The notes: generated from the sequence alone by a model not told the origin. DNA of 32,402 nucleotides from Rhodospirillales bacterium (GCA_012960465.1 DUBF01000053.1:1-32402); one strand, 5' to 3'. Counted from the first letter of the stretch, positions 9,061-17,603 are shown. Numbers and translations are program-made.

Positions 9061-9119
9061 CCGCGCCTACTTAAAATCTGTATAAAAAGCGAGAAATTAA
9101 ACGAGTTTGCAACAATAAC

Positions 9120-11033
9120 ATGGTAAAATTAACATTGCCAGATGGGCAGGTCCGTGAGTATGACGCCCCTATTTCAGGTGCCGATGTTGCGGCTGATATT
9201 GGCCCAAGCCTCACAAAAGCAGCTCTTGCCGTTCGTATCAACGGCGAAATGAAAGATTTGTCTTCATTAGTTGACGAAAATTGTAAATTTTCGATCGTGA
9301 CTGCCAAGGATGAGGATGCTCTTGATCTGCTCCGCCATGATGCGGCACATGTAATGGCCCAAGCGGTCCAGGAGTTGTTCCCTGGTACACAAGTAACAAT
9401 CGGGCCATCAATCAAGAATGGTTATTATTATGACTTTGCAAGAGAGAAACCCTTCTCAACTGACGATTTTGAAATAATTGAAACTAAAATGGCTGAAATT
9501 ATTGATCGTGATTTGGAATTTATTCGAGAAATCTGGGAACGCGATGAAGCCATCAAATTTTTCAAAGACAAAGGTGAAGTTTATAAAGCCGAACTCATTG
9601 AGGCTATCCCATCTGGTGAAGAGGTCTCTATTTATAAACAAGGCGATTGGATTGACCTCTGCCGTGGACCACATCTGCCTTCAACAGGTAAGCTTGGTAA
9701 ACATTTCAAACTGATGAAACTAGCTGGCGCTTATTGGAGAGGCAATTCAGACAATGAAATGTTACAACGAATATATGGAACAGCTTGGGCTGATAAAAAA
9801 CAATTAAACTCATATCTTAATATGCTTGAAGAAGCTGAAAAACGTGACCACCGTCGCTTAGGACGCGAAATGAACTTATTCCATATTCAGGAAGAGGCGA
9901 TCGGTGCCGCATTTTGGCATCCAAAGGGCTGGGAACTTTATCAAAAAGTACAATTTTATATGCGCAACCGCCTTAAAAAAGCTAATTATGTTGAAGTCAA
10001 CACACCTCAATTAGTTAATCGCTCTCTATGGGAAGACTCAGGACATTGGGAAAAATTCCGAGACGCTATGTTTATAACTGAAGCAGAAGACAAGGTGCTC
10101 GCCATTAAACCAATGAACTGCCCTTGCCATGTGCAAATTTTTCGTCAAGGCACAAAAAGCTATCGTGATTTACCACTACGAATGGCAGAATTCGGCTCTT
10201 GCCATAGGAATGAACCTTCTGGAGCGTTACACGGATTAATGCGAGTTCGCGCCTTCACTCAAGATGACGCGCATATATTTTGCACCGAGGAACAAATCAC
10301 CGAAGAAACCAAAATATTTTGTGACTTACTCATGGGCGTATATCAAGATTTTGGATTTACAGATATTATCATTAAGTTTTCTGATCGCCCGGAAGTTAGG
10401 GCCGGCGATGACGCAACGTGGGATAAAGCAGAAGACGCTCTGGTGGAGGCCGTTCGGGTAGCCGGTTATGAATATGATCTAAATCCCGGTGAAGGTGCGT
10501 TTTATGGTCCCAAACTTGAATTTGTACTCCGCGATGCAATAGGGCGGGACTGGCAATGCGGGACGCTTCAAGTTGATTTTGTTTTACCTGAAAGATTGAA
10601 TGCGGCATATGTAGGTGAAGATGGCGTAAAACATCGTCCCGTAATGCTACACCGAGCCATCCTTGGATCATTTGAACGTTTTATTGGCATCCTAATTGAG
10701 CACTATGCGGGCCGTTTTCCATTTTGGTTAGCACCTCTTCAAATTGTTGTAGCCTCAATCACAGATGAAGCGGAGCTCTATGCCAAAAAAGTGCAGACTG
10801 ACCTGATCAAAGCAGGATTAACCGTCGAAGCTGATCTGCGCAATGAAAAAATAAACTTCAAGGTTCGAGAACACTCCATTGCAAAGGTTCCAATAATCTT
10901 GGTTGTTGGCAACAAAGAGACAAAAGATAATACAGTGTCTATGCGTAGGCTTGGTGGAAAGGATCAAGAAATACTTACGCTTGAAACAGCTGTTGCTAAA
11001 CTGCGTACAGAAGCTATTATTCCAGGCAATTAA
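9120..11033 (+). CDS. thrS: Threonyl-tRNA synthetase
   Basis: 637 residues, full length. Domains in order: TGS domain (1-62), the editing domain with HDAAH (about 75-79) and the [12 protein letters not shown] motif, the class II catalytic core, and the C-terminal anticodon-binding domain (about 535-637). Zinc and substrate residues are visible in MNCPCH, in DDAHIFC and in [11 protein letters not shown]. The arginine of motif 2 lies in [20 protein letters not shown]. It charges tRNA-Thr and deacylates mischarged Ser-tRNA-Thr. A clear TTGACA promoter lies 85 bp upstream, but there is no strong Shine-Dalgarno before the ATG. infC follows after 135 bp, as in many alphaproteobacteria and in E. coli. 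Confidence 0.97.
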   Translation: MVKLTLPDGQVREYDAPISGADVAADIGPSLTKAALAVRINGEMKDLSSLVDENCKFSIVTAKDEDALDLLRHDAAHVMAQAVQELFPGTQVTIGPSIKNGYYYDFAREKPFSTDDFEIIETKMAEIIDRDLEFIREIWERDEAIKFFKDKGEVYKAELIEAIPSGEEVSIYKQGDWIDLCRGPHLPSTGKLGKHFKLMKLAGAYWRGNSDNEMLQRIYGTAWADKKQLNSYLNMLEEAEKRDHRRLGREMNLFHIQEEAIGAAFWHPKGWELYQKVQFYMRNRLKKANYVEVNTPQLVNRSLWEDSGHWEKFRDAMFITEAEDKVLAIKPMNCPCHVQIFRQGTKSYRDLPLRMAEFGSCHRNEPSGALHGLMRVRAFTQDDAHIFCTEEQITEETKIFCDLLMGVYQDFGFTDIIIKFSDRPEVRAGDDATWDKAEDALVEAVRVAGYEYDLNPGEGAFYGPKLEFVLRDAIGRDWQCGTLQVDFVLPERLNAAYVGEDGVKHRPVMLHRAILGSFERFIGILIEHYAGRFPFWLAPLQIVVASITDEAELYAKKVQTDLIKAGLTVEADLRNEKINFKVREHSIAKVPIILVVGNKETKDNTVSMRRLGGKDQEILTLETAVAKLRTEAIIPGN

Positions 11034-11087
11034 TACTATTTATTGAAACAATTATAATAATAGAATTTTGAGGAGAAAGACCTTCGC

Positions 11088-11153
11088 ATTCCAAAGGGCA
11101 AAGCATTGAAAGATTATGCAAGTTATAACCCTCAGGAACGTGAGGGCTTATAA
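11088..11153 (+). other. Possible short upstream ORF in the infC leader
   Basis: An AGGAGA sequence at 11071-11076 is followed, 11 nt later, by an ATT codon opening a 21-codon frame (I-P-K-G-K-A-L-K-D-Y-A-S-Y-N-P-Q-E-R-E-G-L) that ends in TAA at 11151-11153, just before the infC Shine-Dalgarno. The frame is the same as that of infC. A canonical start codon is missing, so this is weak. It would place a translated leader across the hairpin at 11129-11146. It may equally be an eroded N-terminal extension of infC. Confidence 0.2.
11129..11146 (+). promoter_or_regulatory. Leader hairpin just upstream of the infC ribosome-binding site
   Basis: CCCTCA and TGAGGG form a perfect 6-bp stem around the loop GGAACG. 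No T-run follows, so it is unlikely to be a terminator. It ends 8 nt before the infC Shine-Dalgarno and may shape ribosome access or mark a processing site between thrS and infC. Confidence 0.45.
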
Positions 11154-11154
11154 G

Positions 11155-11171
11155 AGGAGAAAAAAAGAATC
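11155..11171 (+). promoter_or_regulatory. infC Shine-Dalgarno and ATC start codon
   Basis: AGGAGA at 11155-11160 is a strong ribosome-binding site, separated by 8 nt from ATC at 11169-11171. The frame is closed by TAA at 11151-11153, and no ATG, GTG or TTG occurs in frame before 11253. Starting at 11253 would delete the conserved IF-3 N-terminal segment ([13 protein letters not shown]). So the ATC is the likely start, the class of rare start that IF-3 itself discriminates against. Confidence 0.75.
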
Positions 11172-11705
11172 GCACGCCCAACCTTTAATGCCACCCCATC
11201 AAAAGATGGTCCGGCAATCAATGAAGATATTAACGCAGAAAATGTAAGACTAGTGCTCGCTGATGGAGATATGGCCGGTGTAGTTTCAAAAGAAGAAGCA
11301 ATAGAGCGCGCATATGAAGCTGGCTTAGATTTAGTAGCAATATCACCAAATGCTGATCCACCCGTTTGTAAAATTCTTGATTATGGCAAATATAAATACG
11401 AGGCACAAAAAAAGAAAAACGAAGCCAAAAAAAAGCAAAACGTAATTATTGTCAAAGAAATCAAGATGCGCCCGGGCATAGAAACACATGATTATCAAGT
11501 CAAACTGCGCGCCATGAGTAAGTTTATAGGTGAAGGAGACAAGGTCAAAGTTACATTGCGCTTCCGGGGACGAGAAATGACGCACCAGGAATTAGGTGGT
11601 AAAATCCTAGATAGGGTCCGCGAAGACCTGGATGGGGTTGCTAAAGTTGAGCAATTTCCAAAAATTGAAGGGCGCCAAATAACCATGGTTCTATCGCCCA
11701 AGTAA
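11169..11705 (+). CDS. infC: Translation initiation factor IF-3, rare ATC start
   Basis: 178 residues when started at ATC 11169, the usual IF-3 length. The N-domain carries GPAINEDI, then [29 protein letters not shown], which is the family signature. A Lys-rich linker ([10 protein letters not shown]) leads to the C-domain with [29 protein letters not shown] and [21 protein letters not shown]-3 binds the 30S subunit, prevents 50S joining and proofreads the start codon. In E. coli infC begins with AUU, so that IF-3 represses its own synthesis; the ATC here implies the same feedback. The first in-frame conventional start (GTG 11253) would give only 150 residues and lose the N-terminal strand. 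The leader also contains a hairpin at 11129-11146. Confidence 0.93.
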   Translation: MARPTFNATPSKDGPAINEDINAENVRLVLADGDMAGVVSKEEAIERAYEAGLDLVAISPNADPPVCKILDYGKYKYEAQKKKNEAKKKQNVIIVKEIKMRPGIETHDYQVKLRAMSKFIGEGDKVKVTLRFRGREMTHQELGGKILDRVREDLDGVAKVEQFPKIEGRQITMVLSPK

Positions 11706-11753
11706 CATTTACAATCTAAATGTAACTATTGGCCAACCGACCACCCCTTAATT

Positions 11754-11786
11754 AACTAGCCTCCCTTAATTATGAGGCACCTAGTT
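11754..11786 (+). terminator. Bulged hairpin downstream of infC, possible weak terminator
   Basis: AACTAGCCTC pairs with GAGGC and TAGTT, with an ACC bulge between the two right-hand pieces and a 10-nt loop. It lies 49 bp past the infC stop codon. The following sequence is not a T-run, so a Rho-independent terminator is doubtful. It may protect the 3' end of the thrS-infC mRNA. Confidence 0.3.
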
Positions 11787-11833
11787 GAACGCTAGACCTT
11801 ATTTGTGATTAATTATTAAACTGAACTGAACTT

Positions 11834-12031
11834 TTATTGTTCGTTATCTGAAATTTGATGAAATGAAACATTGGGTAAAATTAATACTATCAACCGGGAT
11901 AGTATCAAAAATACCAAGCTAGCGATTAGACAGAAATATATAGCTCGTAATCGATATGCCAAGCCTGAAGTCAAAGTCCCAGCCAAACGACCCATGCGGC
12001 CAGAACCATTTATACCAACTTTCACTGTCAT
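11834..12031 (-). pseudogene. Relic of a GAPDH-like gene start
   Basis: Read on the minus strand from ATG 12031, the first 18 residues are MTVKVGINGSGRMGRLAG, which closely copy the start of glyceraldehyde-3-phosphate dehydrogenase (consensus VGINGFGRxGRLA, the NAD-binding Rossmann loop), except for Ser in place of Phe. After about residue 18 the similarity ends, and the remaining residues are unlike any part of the enzyme. A second reading frame at 11967-11984 gives G-W-D-F-D-F, faintly like the Trp-containing segment that follows in some GAPDHs, which hints at indels. There is no Shine-Dalgarno. GAPDH normally has about 335 residues, so at most the first tenth survives. A DapB start (GxxGRMGR) was considered, but the spacing G-I-N-G-x-G-R fits GAPDH better. 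Confidence 0.4.
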
Positions 12032-12067
12032 GATGATACTCTGTTTAGCATAAGTTTTACGAACAAT
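11836..12067. repeat. 9-bp inverted repeats flanking the GAPDH-like relic
   Basis: ATTGTTCGT (11836-11844) and ACGAACAAT (12059-12067) are exact inverse copies. A direct repeat AACTTTTAT also occurs just outside or overlapping them (11829-11837 and 12074-12082). The arrangement resembles a tiny element with terminal inverted repeats and a target duplication, but the repeats are short and AT-rich and could be chance. Confidence 0.25.
11884..11905. repeat. 8-bp inverted repeat, possible minus-strand terminator
   Basis: ATACTATC and GATAGTAT flank the loop AACCGG as a perfect 8-bp stem. On the minus strand it is followed by TAATTTTACCC, a weak T-rich tract, so it could act as a terminator for anything read in that direction. 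It lies inside the GAPDH-like relic. Confidence 0.3.
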
Positions 12068-12129
12068 ACATTAAACTTTTATGACGGTCCTGAACCCATA
12101 CGGTTATATAAAATAGTAGGCAGAAATAC

Positions 12130-12158
12130 TTGCATTTATAACAGTTTCTAAGTATAAA
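12130..12158 (+). promoter_or_regulatory. Candidate promoter for rpmI-rplT
   Basis: TTGCAT (12130-12135) and TATAAA (12153-12158) are spaced by 17 bp. The -10 matches five of six consensus positions; the -35 matches only the TTG. A start near 12165 gives a leader of about 120 nt before rpmI, long enough for ribosomal-protein feedback structures, although I could not identify one with confidence. Confidence 0.4.
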
Positions 12159-12288
12159 CCGCGCTTCATCAAACGGTCTGGTGGAATGATGTTTTCCAGG
12201 CATACCTAGCCGTTTTAGATACGAGCCTTTTAATAAACCCGTTTAAGGCCAAAGGGTCACTCAAGGGCGCAGAAAATAAGGAATTAAA

Positions 12289-12495
12289 ATGCCTAAACTC
12301 AAAACAAAATCGAGCGCCAAAAAGCGTTTTCGAACGACGGCTTCGGGCAAGGTTCGAGGCAACCCAGCTTGCAAACAACATTTTCTTCGCAGACGTCCCC
12401 AAAAAATGAAGCGTAATACCCGTGGAACGATGATCATGGCAGAAGCGGATGCCAAAAAGATCTTGTCGTTCATGCCTTATCATAGGGGGAGATAG
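12289..12495 (+). CDS. rpmI: 50S ribosomal protein L35
   Basis: 68 residues, very basic, beginning [14 protein letters not shown], the universal start of bL35, then [20 protein letters not shown] and ending in MPYHRGR. It is a late-assembling small protein of the large ribosomal subunit. AAGGA lies a few bases before the ATG. rplT starts 2 bp after its stop and takes its Shine-Dalgarno (GGGGGA) from the end of this gene, so the two are translated as a unit. The large gap to infC is explained by the decayed stretch upstream. Confidence 0.96.
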   Translation: MPKLKTKSSAKKRFRTTASGKVRGNPACKQHFLRRRPQKMKRNTRGTMIMAEADAKKILSFMPYHRGR

Positions 12496-12497
12496 AT

Positions 12498-12863
12498 ATG
12501 TCACGAGCTCAAGGGAAAGTAGTAAGTCGTGCGCGCCGTAAAAAAGTTGTTGCAATGGCTAAAGGCTACCGGGGCCGAAATAAAAATAATTTCCGCATTT
12601 CAAAGCAGCGGGTCGAAAAAGGTTTGCAATATGCTTATCGAGATCGCCGCGTAAAGAAACGCAGCTTTCGGGCATTATGGATCCAACGCATTAACGCTGG
12701 TGCCCGTCTGCACGGTATGAACTACTCAAAATTCATGAACGGCTTAAAAGAAGCTGGTATTGAACTCGACCGTAAAGTGTTATCTGATATTGCAATCCAT
12801 GAACCGGAGTCGTTTAAAAGCTTAGTTACACAAGCCCAAAACGCCCTAAGTAAAGCTGCTTAA
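12498..12863 (+). CDS. rplT: 50S ribosomal protein L20
   Basis: 121 residues. Begins with the basic extension ([26 protein letters not shown]) that threads into 23S rRNA, followed by the globular domain with [21 protein letters not shown] and [17 protein letters not shown], all diagnostic of bL20. It is needed early in 50S assembly and in several bacteria represses its own rpmI-rplT operon by binding the leader. It ends 36 bp before a strong terminator hairpin, so the rpmI-rplT transcript probably stops there at least partly before pheS. Confidence 0.97.
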   Translation: MSRAQGKVVSRARRKKVVAMAKGYRGRNKNNFRISKQRVEKGLQYAYRDRRVKKRSFRALWIQRINAGARLHGMNYSKFMNGLKEAGIELDRKVLSDIAIHEPESFKSLVTQAQNALSKAA

Positions 12864-12899
12864 AAACTGAATTCAATGCGGATTTACTCTATTTTCGAA

Positions 12900-12927
12900 G
12901 GGGGCGGCTCAAAAGCAGCCCCCTTTT
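12900..12927 (+). terminator. Rho-independent terminator after rplT
   Basis: GGGGGC (12900-12905) pairs with GCCCCC (12918-12923); inside, after one G-A mismatch, GCT pairs with AGC around a CAAA loop. TTTT follows at 12924-12927. This GC-rich stem in an AT-rich neighbourhood is the clearest terminator in the window. It separates rpmI-rplT from pheS-pheT. Confidence 0.85.
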
Positions 12928-12974
12928 CCTATTAAGTGAACCATTCTATTACTAATATTTAGGTTATTTAAACG

Positions 12975-14051
12975 ATGGATAATATAAACACCCTGCAATC
13001 AGAATTAGAGAACATGATAGCTAATGCTGAAGATATGGACGCTCTGGAACAGATCCGAATATCTGCACTCGGCAAGAAAGGTCAAATCACCGCACTGATG
13101 AAAGACCTAGGAAAATTGGATCCAGAAAAACGCAAAGCTGCCGGAAAAGAACTTAACATCCTAAAACAGATAGTTTCTAATCTACTTGATGTTCGCAAAA
13201 ATGATCTTGAGAATATAAACCTCGAATCCCGCCTCGCAGGGGAAAAGATCGATGTCACACTACCAATACGTCCCGAGGAAATGGGAACCATTCATCCAAT
13301 TAGTCAAACTACGGATGAATTAATTTCCATATTTGGCGAAATGGGTTTTGTAGTAGCCGAGGGTCCCAGCATTGAGGAAGATTGGTATAATTTTACAGCA
13401 CTTAACATTCCTATTGATCATCCTGCGCGCCAAGAACATGACACCTTTTATATCAATGCGAAAAAAGAAGGCCAGCGGATGGTATTGCGCACACATACGT
13501 CGCCTGTACAAATCAGAACAATGCAATCGCAAAAACCCCCAATCCGTATTATTGTTCCGGGTCGAACCTATCGTTGTGACCACGATGCTACACATTCCCC
13601 AATGTTTCACCAGCTTGAAGGTTTGGTAATCGATGAAACCACGCATATGGGCCACCTCAAAGGTTGCTTGATTGAGATGTGTAAGACCTTCTTCGCTATG
13701 GACGAACTCCCTGTTCGTTTCCGACCCTCTTACTTCCCTTTCACCGAACCCTCAGCAGAGGTTGATATTGGGTGTTCCTTTAAAGGTGGTACACTTAAAA
13801 TAGGTGAAGGCGAAGACTGGTTAGAAGTCCTTGGCTCCGGCATGGTTAATCCAAACGTATTGGAAAATTGTGGAATAGATTCAAACAAATACCAGGGTTT
13901 TGCTTTTGGTATGGGTATTGAGCGAATGGCAATGTTAAAATATGGAATTCCTGATCTTCGCACGTTCTACGAATCAGATTTACGATGGCTTAAACATTAT
14001 GGTTTCCAGCCCCTTGACGTCCCCTCGCTTGTGGGAAGGGCTGGGCTATGA
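12975..14051 (+). CDS. pheS: Phenylalanyl-tRNA synthetase alpha subunit
   Basis: 358 residues. An N-terminal coiled coil (about 1-90, binds tRNA-Phe) precedes the class II catalytic domain. Visible signatures: [24 protein letters not shown], motif 2 in [36 protein letters not shown], and motif 3 in [11 protein letters not shown]. With PheT it forms the heterotetramer that attaches Phe to tRNA-Phe. The stop codon overlaps the pheT start by 4 bp (ATGA), which couples their translation. A terminator lies between this gene and rplT, and the 50-bp gap after it is too short for a full attenuator with leader peptide. Confidence 0.97.
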   Translation: MDNINTLQSELENMIANAEDMDALEQIRISALGKKGQITALMKDLGKLDPEKRKAAGKELNILKQIVSNLLDVRKNDLENINLESRLAGEKIDVTLPIRPEEMGTIHPISQTTDELISIFGEMGFVVAEGPSIEEDWYNFTALNIPIDHPARQEHDTFYINAKKEGQRMVLRTHTSPVQIRTMQSQKPPIRIIVPGRTYRCDHDATHSPMFHQLEGLVIDETTHMGHLKGCLIEMCKTFFAMDELPVRFRPSYFPFTEPSAEVDIGCSFKGGTLKIGEGEDWLEVLGSGMVNPNVLENCGIDSNKYQGFAFGMGIERMAMLKYGIPDLRTFYESDLRWLKHYGFQPLDVPSLVGRAGL

Positions 14052-16456
14052 AATTTAGTCTAAGCTGGCTCAAAGAATACCTTAAAACGGATAAGAATTT
14101 AGAGGAGATTCTACATTGGTTAACAATGGTAGGTCTCGAAGTTGAAGGCGTTGAAGATCGTGCTGAACTCTTAAAAGAGTTTGTCGTTGGATATGTACAA
14201 GATGCAAAACCCCACCCAAATGCTGACCGACTGCAGGTACTCCAAGTTCAAAATGGTGTTGAAACATTGGAAGTTGTTTGCGGTGCACCTAACGCACGAG
14301 CTGGAATGAAGGGTATATTTGCTGCTAACGGTACCTATATTCCTGGTATTGACCTAACGCTCAAGACTACAGAAATTCGCGGCGTAACGTCTAATGGAAT
14401 GATGCTTTCAGAGCGGGAAATTGGACTTTCTGATGAACATGATGGGATTATTGAGGTTGCTCAAGAAGCGGAGATTGGCTCCAGTGCCGCAGAAGCACTC
14501 GGTTTAACGGATCCAATAATAGATATTGCGATTACACCAAATCGAGGAGACTGCCTCGGCATTTACGGTATCGCTCGTGACTTAGCGGCGGCTGGTGTCG
14601 GTTCACTGAAACCGCTCGAAATACCAACGGTCAAAGAAAGCTTTGAAAGCCCCATTAAGGTACACCTCGATTTTGATGATGAATTTAAAGATGCATGCCC
14701 AATGTTTGTCGGTCGTTATTTTAAAGGTGTAAGGAACGGTGAAAGTCCACAATGGTTAAAAGATAAATTACTCGCGGTTGGGCTTCGTCCAATATCTGCT
14801 TTGGTTGATATTACTAATTATTCTACTATTGCCTTAAATCGACCCCTGCATGTCTTCGATGCAGATAAAATAAAAGGTAATATTCATATACGCATGGCAA
14901 AAGAGGGCGAGAAAATGCTCGCGCTCGATGGAAAAGAATACACCTTAGATAGAGAGATGACCGTTATTGCTGATGATCAAAATGCGGAAGCGTTGGCAGG
15001 CGTAATGGGTGGAGAAAATACAGGCGTATCAGCAGACACAGGGAACGTTATGCTGGAAACCGCCTACTTTAATCCTGTTAGAACGGCGATGACTGGTCGT
15101 AAACTTAATTTAACTTCGGATGCCCGTTTTCGGTTTGAACGTGGCGTAGATCCAGCCTTCTTAGAAGATGGGACGGAGATTGCCTCCCAATTGATACTTG
15201 ATCTGTGTGGTGGCGAAGCAAGTAGAATTATTAAAGTAGGTTCTGAGCCCGATTGGAGAAAAAAATACTTCCTACGGGATTCTCGTGTAGAAGATCTCGG
15301 TGGTATAAAAATTAAGCCGGACCGTATACAAAAAATATTAAAAATTCTTGGGTTCAAGGTCGTTAAAACCAAAGGCGGTTGGGATGTGACAGTTCCATCC
15401 TGGCGTTATGATGTCGTGGGTGAAGCTGACCTCGTTGAGGAAGTTTTGCGAATAAATGGTTTTGATGCTATTCCGACTATAGCTATGGAAAGGGAAACGG
15501 CCCTCCCGCGGGGAGCTATTAATTTAACTCAAAATCGCAGATCCCGTGCGAGACGAACTTTAGCAAATCGCGGAATGAACGAAGTCGTAACCTTCTCCTT
15601 TCTACATTCAGATCAAGCAAATTTATTCGGCGGATCTCCTGAAAGCATCAAGTTGATTAATCCAATCAGCGCGGATCTCAATATTATGCGACCCTCAATC
15701 CTACCCAATCTAATCGCAGCAGCAGGGCAAAATGTAGACAGAGGATTTGATAATTTAGCCTTTTTTGAAGTCGGCCCTCAATTCAAAGGGGAAAACCCTG
15801 AGGACGAAATCACAGTGGCATCAGGCATCCGTAATCTTGACGCAATTCCCCGTAATTGGAATGTAGCAACACGCAGCGTCGATGTATTTGATGCGAAGGC
15901 GGACACTTTATCTGTACTCGATCAAATTGGTGGTCCAGCAACTAACGCACAAATCGTTCAGGGAGGCCCAAACTGGTACCACCCGGGTCGGTCTGGTACA
16001 ATGCAGTTAGGTCCAAAAGTAATTCTCGCTCATTTTGGCGAATTGCACCCAGCAGTTTTAAAAGCGATGAGCATCGAAGGGCCTGTTGTTGGGTTTGAGA
16101 TTTATCTTGATAATATTCCGTTGCCCAAAGAGAAAGTTGGAGCAAAAACCCGACCAGCTTTAGAGTTATCACCACTACAAACTGTTGAGCGGGATTTTGC
16201 TTTCTTAGTGGATACTAGCGTCAGCGCACAAAGCTTAATAAATACGGCTTCGTCGGCCGACAAGAAACTAATTAAAAACGTTATGGTTTTTGATATTTTT
16301 GTGGCCAACTCACTTGAAGACAATAAACGATCGGTGGGTATTACGGTCACGCTTCAACCAAAAGAGACAACGTTAACAGATGCAGAAATTGAGATTGTAT
16401 CAGACAAAATAATTAGTAACGTATTAGAAAAGACGGGTGGTATCTTGAGAGGATAA
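14048..16456 (+). CDS. pheT: Phenylalanyl-tRNA synthetase beta subunit
   Basis: 802 residues, full length. Domains in order: the N-terminal B1 part and tRNA-binding OB domain (about 39-148, with [13 protein letters not shown] and [14 protein letters not shown]), the B3/B4 editing domain (about 210-375, with LVDITNY and [12 protein letters not shown]), B5 (about 400-470), the inactive catalytic-like core (about 490-690, with [15 protein letters not shown]), and the C-terminal ferredoxin-fold anticodon-binding domain (about 708-802, with ERDFAFLVD). It overlaps pheS by 4 bp. The next gene, a MetE-core-like protein, starts 5 bp after its stop and draws its Shine-Dalgarno (AGAGGA) from the last pheT codons. 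Confidence 0.97.
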   Translation: MKFSLSWLKEYLKTDKNLEEILHWLTMVGLEVEGVEDRAELLKEFVVGYVQDAKPHPNADRLQVLQVQNGVETLEVVCGAPNARAGMKGIFAANGTYIPGIDLTLKTTEIRGVTSNGMMLSEREIGLSDEHDGIIEVAQEAEIGSSAAEALGLTDPIIDIAITPNRGDCLGIYGIARDLAAAGVGSLKPLEIPTVKESFESPIKVHLDFDDEFKDACPMFVGRYFKGVRNGESPQWLKDKLLAVGLRPISALVDITNYSTIALNRPLHVFDADKIKGNIHIRMAKEGEKMLALDGKEYTLDREMTVIADDQNAEALAGVMGGENTGVSADTGNVMLETAYFNPVRTAMTGRKLNLTSDARFRFERGVDPAFLEDGTEIASQLILDLCGGEASRIIKVGSEPDWRKKYFLRDSRVEDLGGIKIKPDRIQKILKILGFKVVKTKGGWDVTVPSWRYDVVGEADLVEEVLRINGFDAIPTIAMERETALPRGAINLTQNRRSRARRTLANRGMNEVVTFSFLHSDQANLFGGSPESIKLINPISADLNIMRPSILPNLIAAAGQNVDRGFDNLAFFEVGPQFKGENPEDEITVASGIRNLDAIPRNWNVATRSVDVFDAKADTLSVLDQIGGPATNAQIVQGGPNWYHPGRSGTMQLGPKVILAHFGELHPAVLKAMSIEGPVVGFEIYLDNIPLPKEKVGAKTRPALELSPLQTVERDFAFLVDTSVSAQSLINTASSADKKLIKNVMVFDIFVANSLEDNKRSVGITVTLQPKETTLTDAEIEIVSDKIISNVLEKTGGILRG

Positions 16457-16461
16457 AATTT

Positions 16462-17502
16462 ATGACCAACCTAAATAATATAGCACATTTTGTTGGCAGT
16501 ATTCCTTTAAACTCTTCTGAAGAAGTATTTTGTTCTATCTGTGATACACTCGGTAGCCATGTTAAGCGAGTTCCAGATGGCGAGACAGGCGAGCGAACCA
16601 ATTGGATCTTTTTTCAGCGCCAAATGTTAGTAAAACACCCTGATATGGAACCTGATACTGGTATCCCAAAATTTAAGTTCAAACAATGGGATGGCAAAAT
16701 AATACGCGAAGTTGAGTTGCTAAAGATTAAAGATAATGTAGATCTAGACAAACTAATCTTTCCAATTGGTTATTCAGAACATGCTATAGAATCTTTCAAA
16801 GATTTTGACCGGCTCCAATTGGATGGTAAAATCCCATCGGATATTAAATTTCAGGTAAGCCTTCCGACACCTTTTGCAACCGGTTATAATTATATAAGTC
16901 CTAATGGACGCAAAGAATTCCTAAAAGTCTATGAAAAGTCCTTCGCCGTCGATGTGCAGAAAATTCTTGAGTCAATTCCCCATAAAAAACTGGCAATCCA
17001 ATGGGATGTCTGCCAAGAAATTCTAATATTTAATAATTATTTTCCTGGTCGATCAGAAAATTACAAAGATGAGATCTTTAGTCAGTTGACTCGAATTGGC
17101 AACATAATCCCGGCAGATGTAGAGCTTGGTTACCATATGTGTTATGGAAGCCCCGGCGATGACCACGTTGTTAAACCAAAAGACTTTGCAATGTCGGTTG
17201 AATTTGCCAATGGCATCTTCAATAACATTGATCGGTCTGTTGAATTTATTCACCTACCAGGCACTCATGGACAACCCGGAAATGAGTTTTATGAACCCCT
17301 CAAAGATCTAGAAATGCCAGAAAACTGTGAAATCTACCTCGGTCTTCTATTTTTTGACGATATAGAAGGTGACAATAAGCGTATCGCAGCTGCTCGGAAA
17401 GTCCTACCCAACTTTGGAATATCAACTGTGTGCGGCTGGGGGCGTGCAAACCCAGAACGAGTGCCAAGCTTGCTTAACAGTCACAAAGTAATTTTTAATT
17501 AG
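16462..17502 (+). CDS. MetE-core-like (cobalamin-independent methionine synthase C-domain) protein
   Basis: 346 residues. I recognise the UROD/MetE-like barrel rather than a named enzyme. The start VGSIPLNSSEEVF, with RVPDGETGER soon after, is typical of stand-alone proteins of this fold. The zinc site of MetE seems kept: HMC (H225 and C227, compare the HMC of E. coli MetE), a glutamate candidate (E247 or E261) and C324 in VCGWGR. It lacks the N-terminal half of full MetE, so it would not work alone with folylpolyglutamate as MetE does. Core-MetE proteins in other microbes transfer methyl groups from other donors, but the donor and acceptor here are unknown. It starts 5 bp after pheT with AGAGGA 9 bp before its ATG, so it is probably the last gene of the pheST operon. 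Confidence 0.7.
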   Translation: MTNLNNIAHFVGSIPLNSSEEVFCSICDTLGSHVKRVPDGETGERTNWIFFQRQMLVKHPDMEPDTGIPKFKFKQWDGKIIREVELLKIKDNVDLDKLIFPIGYSEHAIESFKDFDRLQLDGKIPSDIKFQVSLPTPFATGYNYISPNGRKEFLKVYEKSFAVDVQKILESIPHKKLAIQWDVCQEILIFNNYFPGRSENYKDEIFSQLTRIGNIIPADVELGYHMCYGSPGDDHVVKPKDFAMSVEFANGIFNNIDRSVEFIHLPGTHGQPGNEFYEPLKDLEMPENCEIYLGLLFFDDIEGDNKRIAAARKVLPNFGISTVCGWGRANPERVPSLLNSHKVIFN

Positions 17503-17533
17503 AAAATTAATGCTTTCTTCTGGAGAGTTTTGA

Positions 17534-17576
17534 TGATCGGGGAGAGAGGATTCGAACCTCCACCCCTCTAACCAAG
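17534..17576 (-). pseudogene. 3' fragment of a tRNA-Pro gene
   Basis: On the minus strand the sequence GGAGG-TTCGAAT-CCTCT (T-arm) followed by CTCCCCG, A and TCA matches the 3' part of bacterial tRNA-Pro (E. coli proK ends GGAGGTTCGAATCCTCT, then acceptor, ACCA). A CTTGGTT further upstream may be what is left of a TGG anticodon loop (CCA at 17572-17574 on the plus strand), but the anticodon stem no longer pairs. The 5' half (a CGGGGAG acceptor strand and D-arm) is absent; the bases there are AT-rich and run into the end of the amidohydrolase gene. So this is a truncated tRNA or an attachment-site scar, not a working gene. Confidence 0.7.
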
Positions 17577-17603
17577 ATTTTTAATTCAATTCAATAGTCC
17601 TGA

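Larger units (their letters stand above)
11706..12288. other. 583-bp gap between infC and rpmI, no intact gene
   Basis: No convincing complete gene lies here. From left to right it holds a CCCTTAATTA direct repeat (11745-11754 and 11763-11772), a bulged hairpin (11754-11786), a minus-strand relic beginning like GAPDH (11834-12031), a short hairpin inside that relic (11884-11905), a pair of 9-bp inverted repeats around the relic, and a candidate promoter for rpmI-rplT (12130-12158). The rest is AT-rich and unremarkable. Confidence 0.7.

Noticed and set aside
9061-9119. A T-box riboswitch before thrS.
   Set aside because: The leader is only about 53 nt from the likely start and has no stem I or antiterminator-like T-box sequence.
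11253-11255. GTG start of infC.
   Set aside because: It would remove the conserved N-terminal strand of IF-3, and the Shine-Dalgarno sits much further upstream, before ATC 11169.
11834-12031. A relic of dapB (dihydrodipicolinate reductase) instead of GAPDH.
   Set aside because: DapB has two residues between the second Gly and GRMGR, whereas the observed G-I-N-G-S-G-R spacing equals that of GAPDH. The choice is not certain.
12169-12555. A 128-codon minus-strand frame across rpmI and rplT.
   Set aside because: It lies opposite two clear ribosomal protein genes and has no recognisable domain.
12928-12974. A phenylalanine attenuator before pheS.
   Set aside because: The gap after the rplT terminator is under 50 bp and contains no Phe-rich leader peptide.
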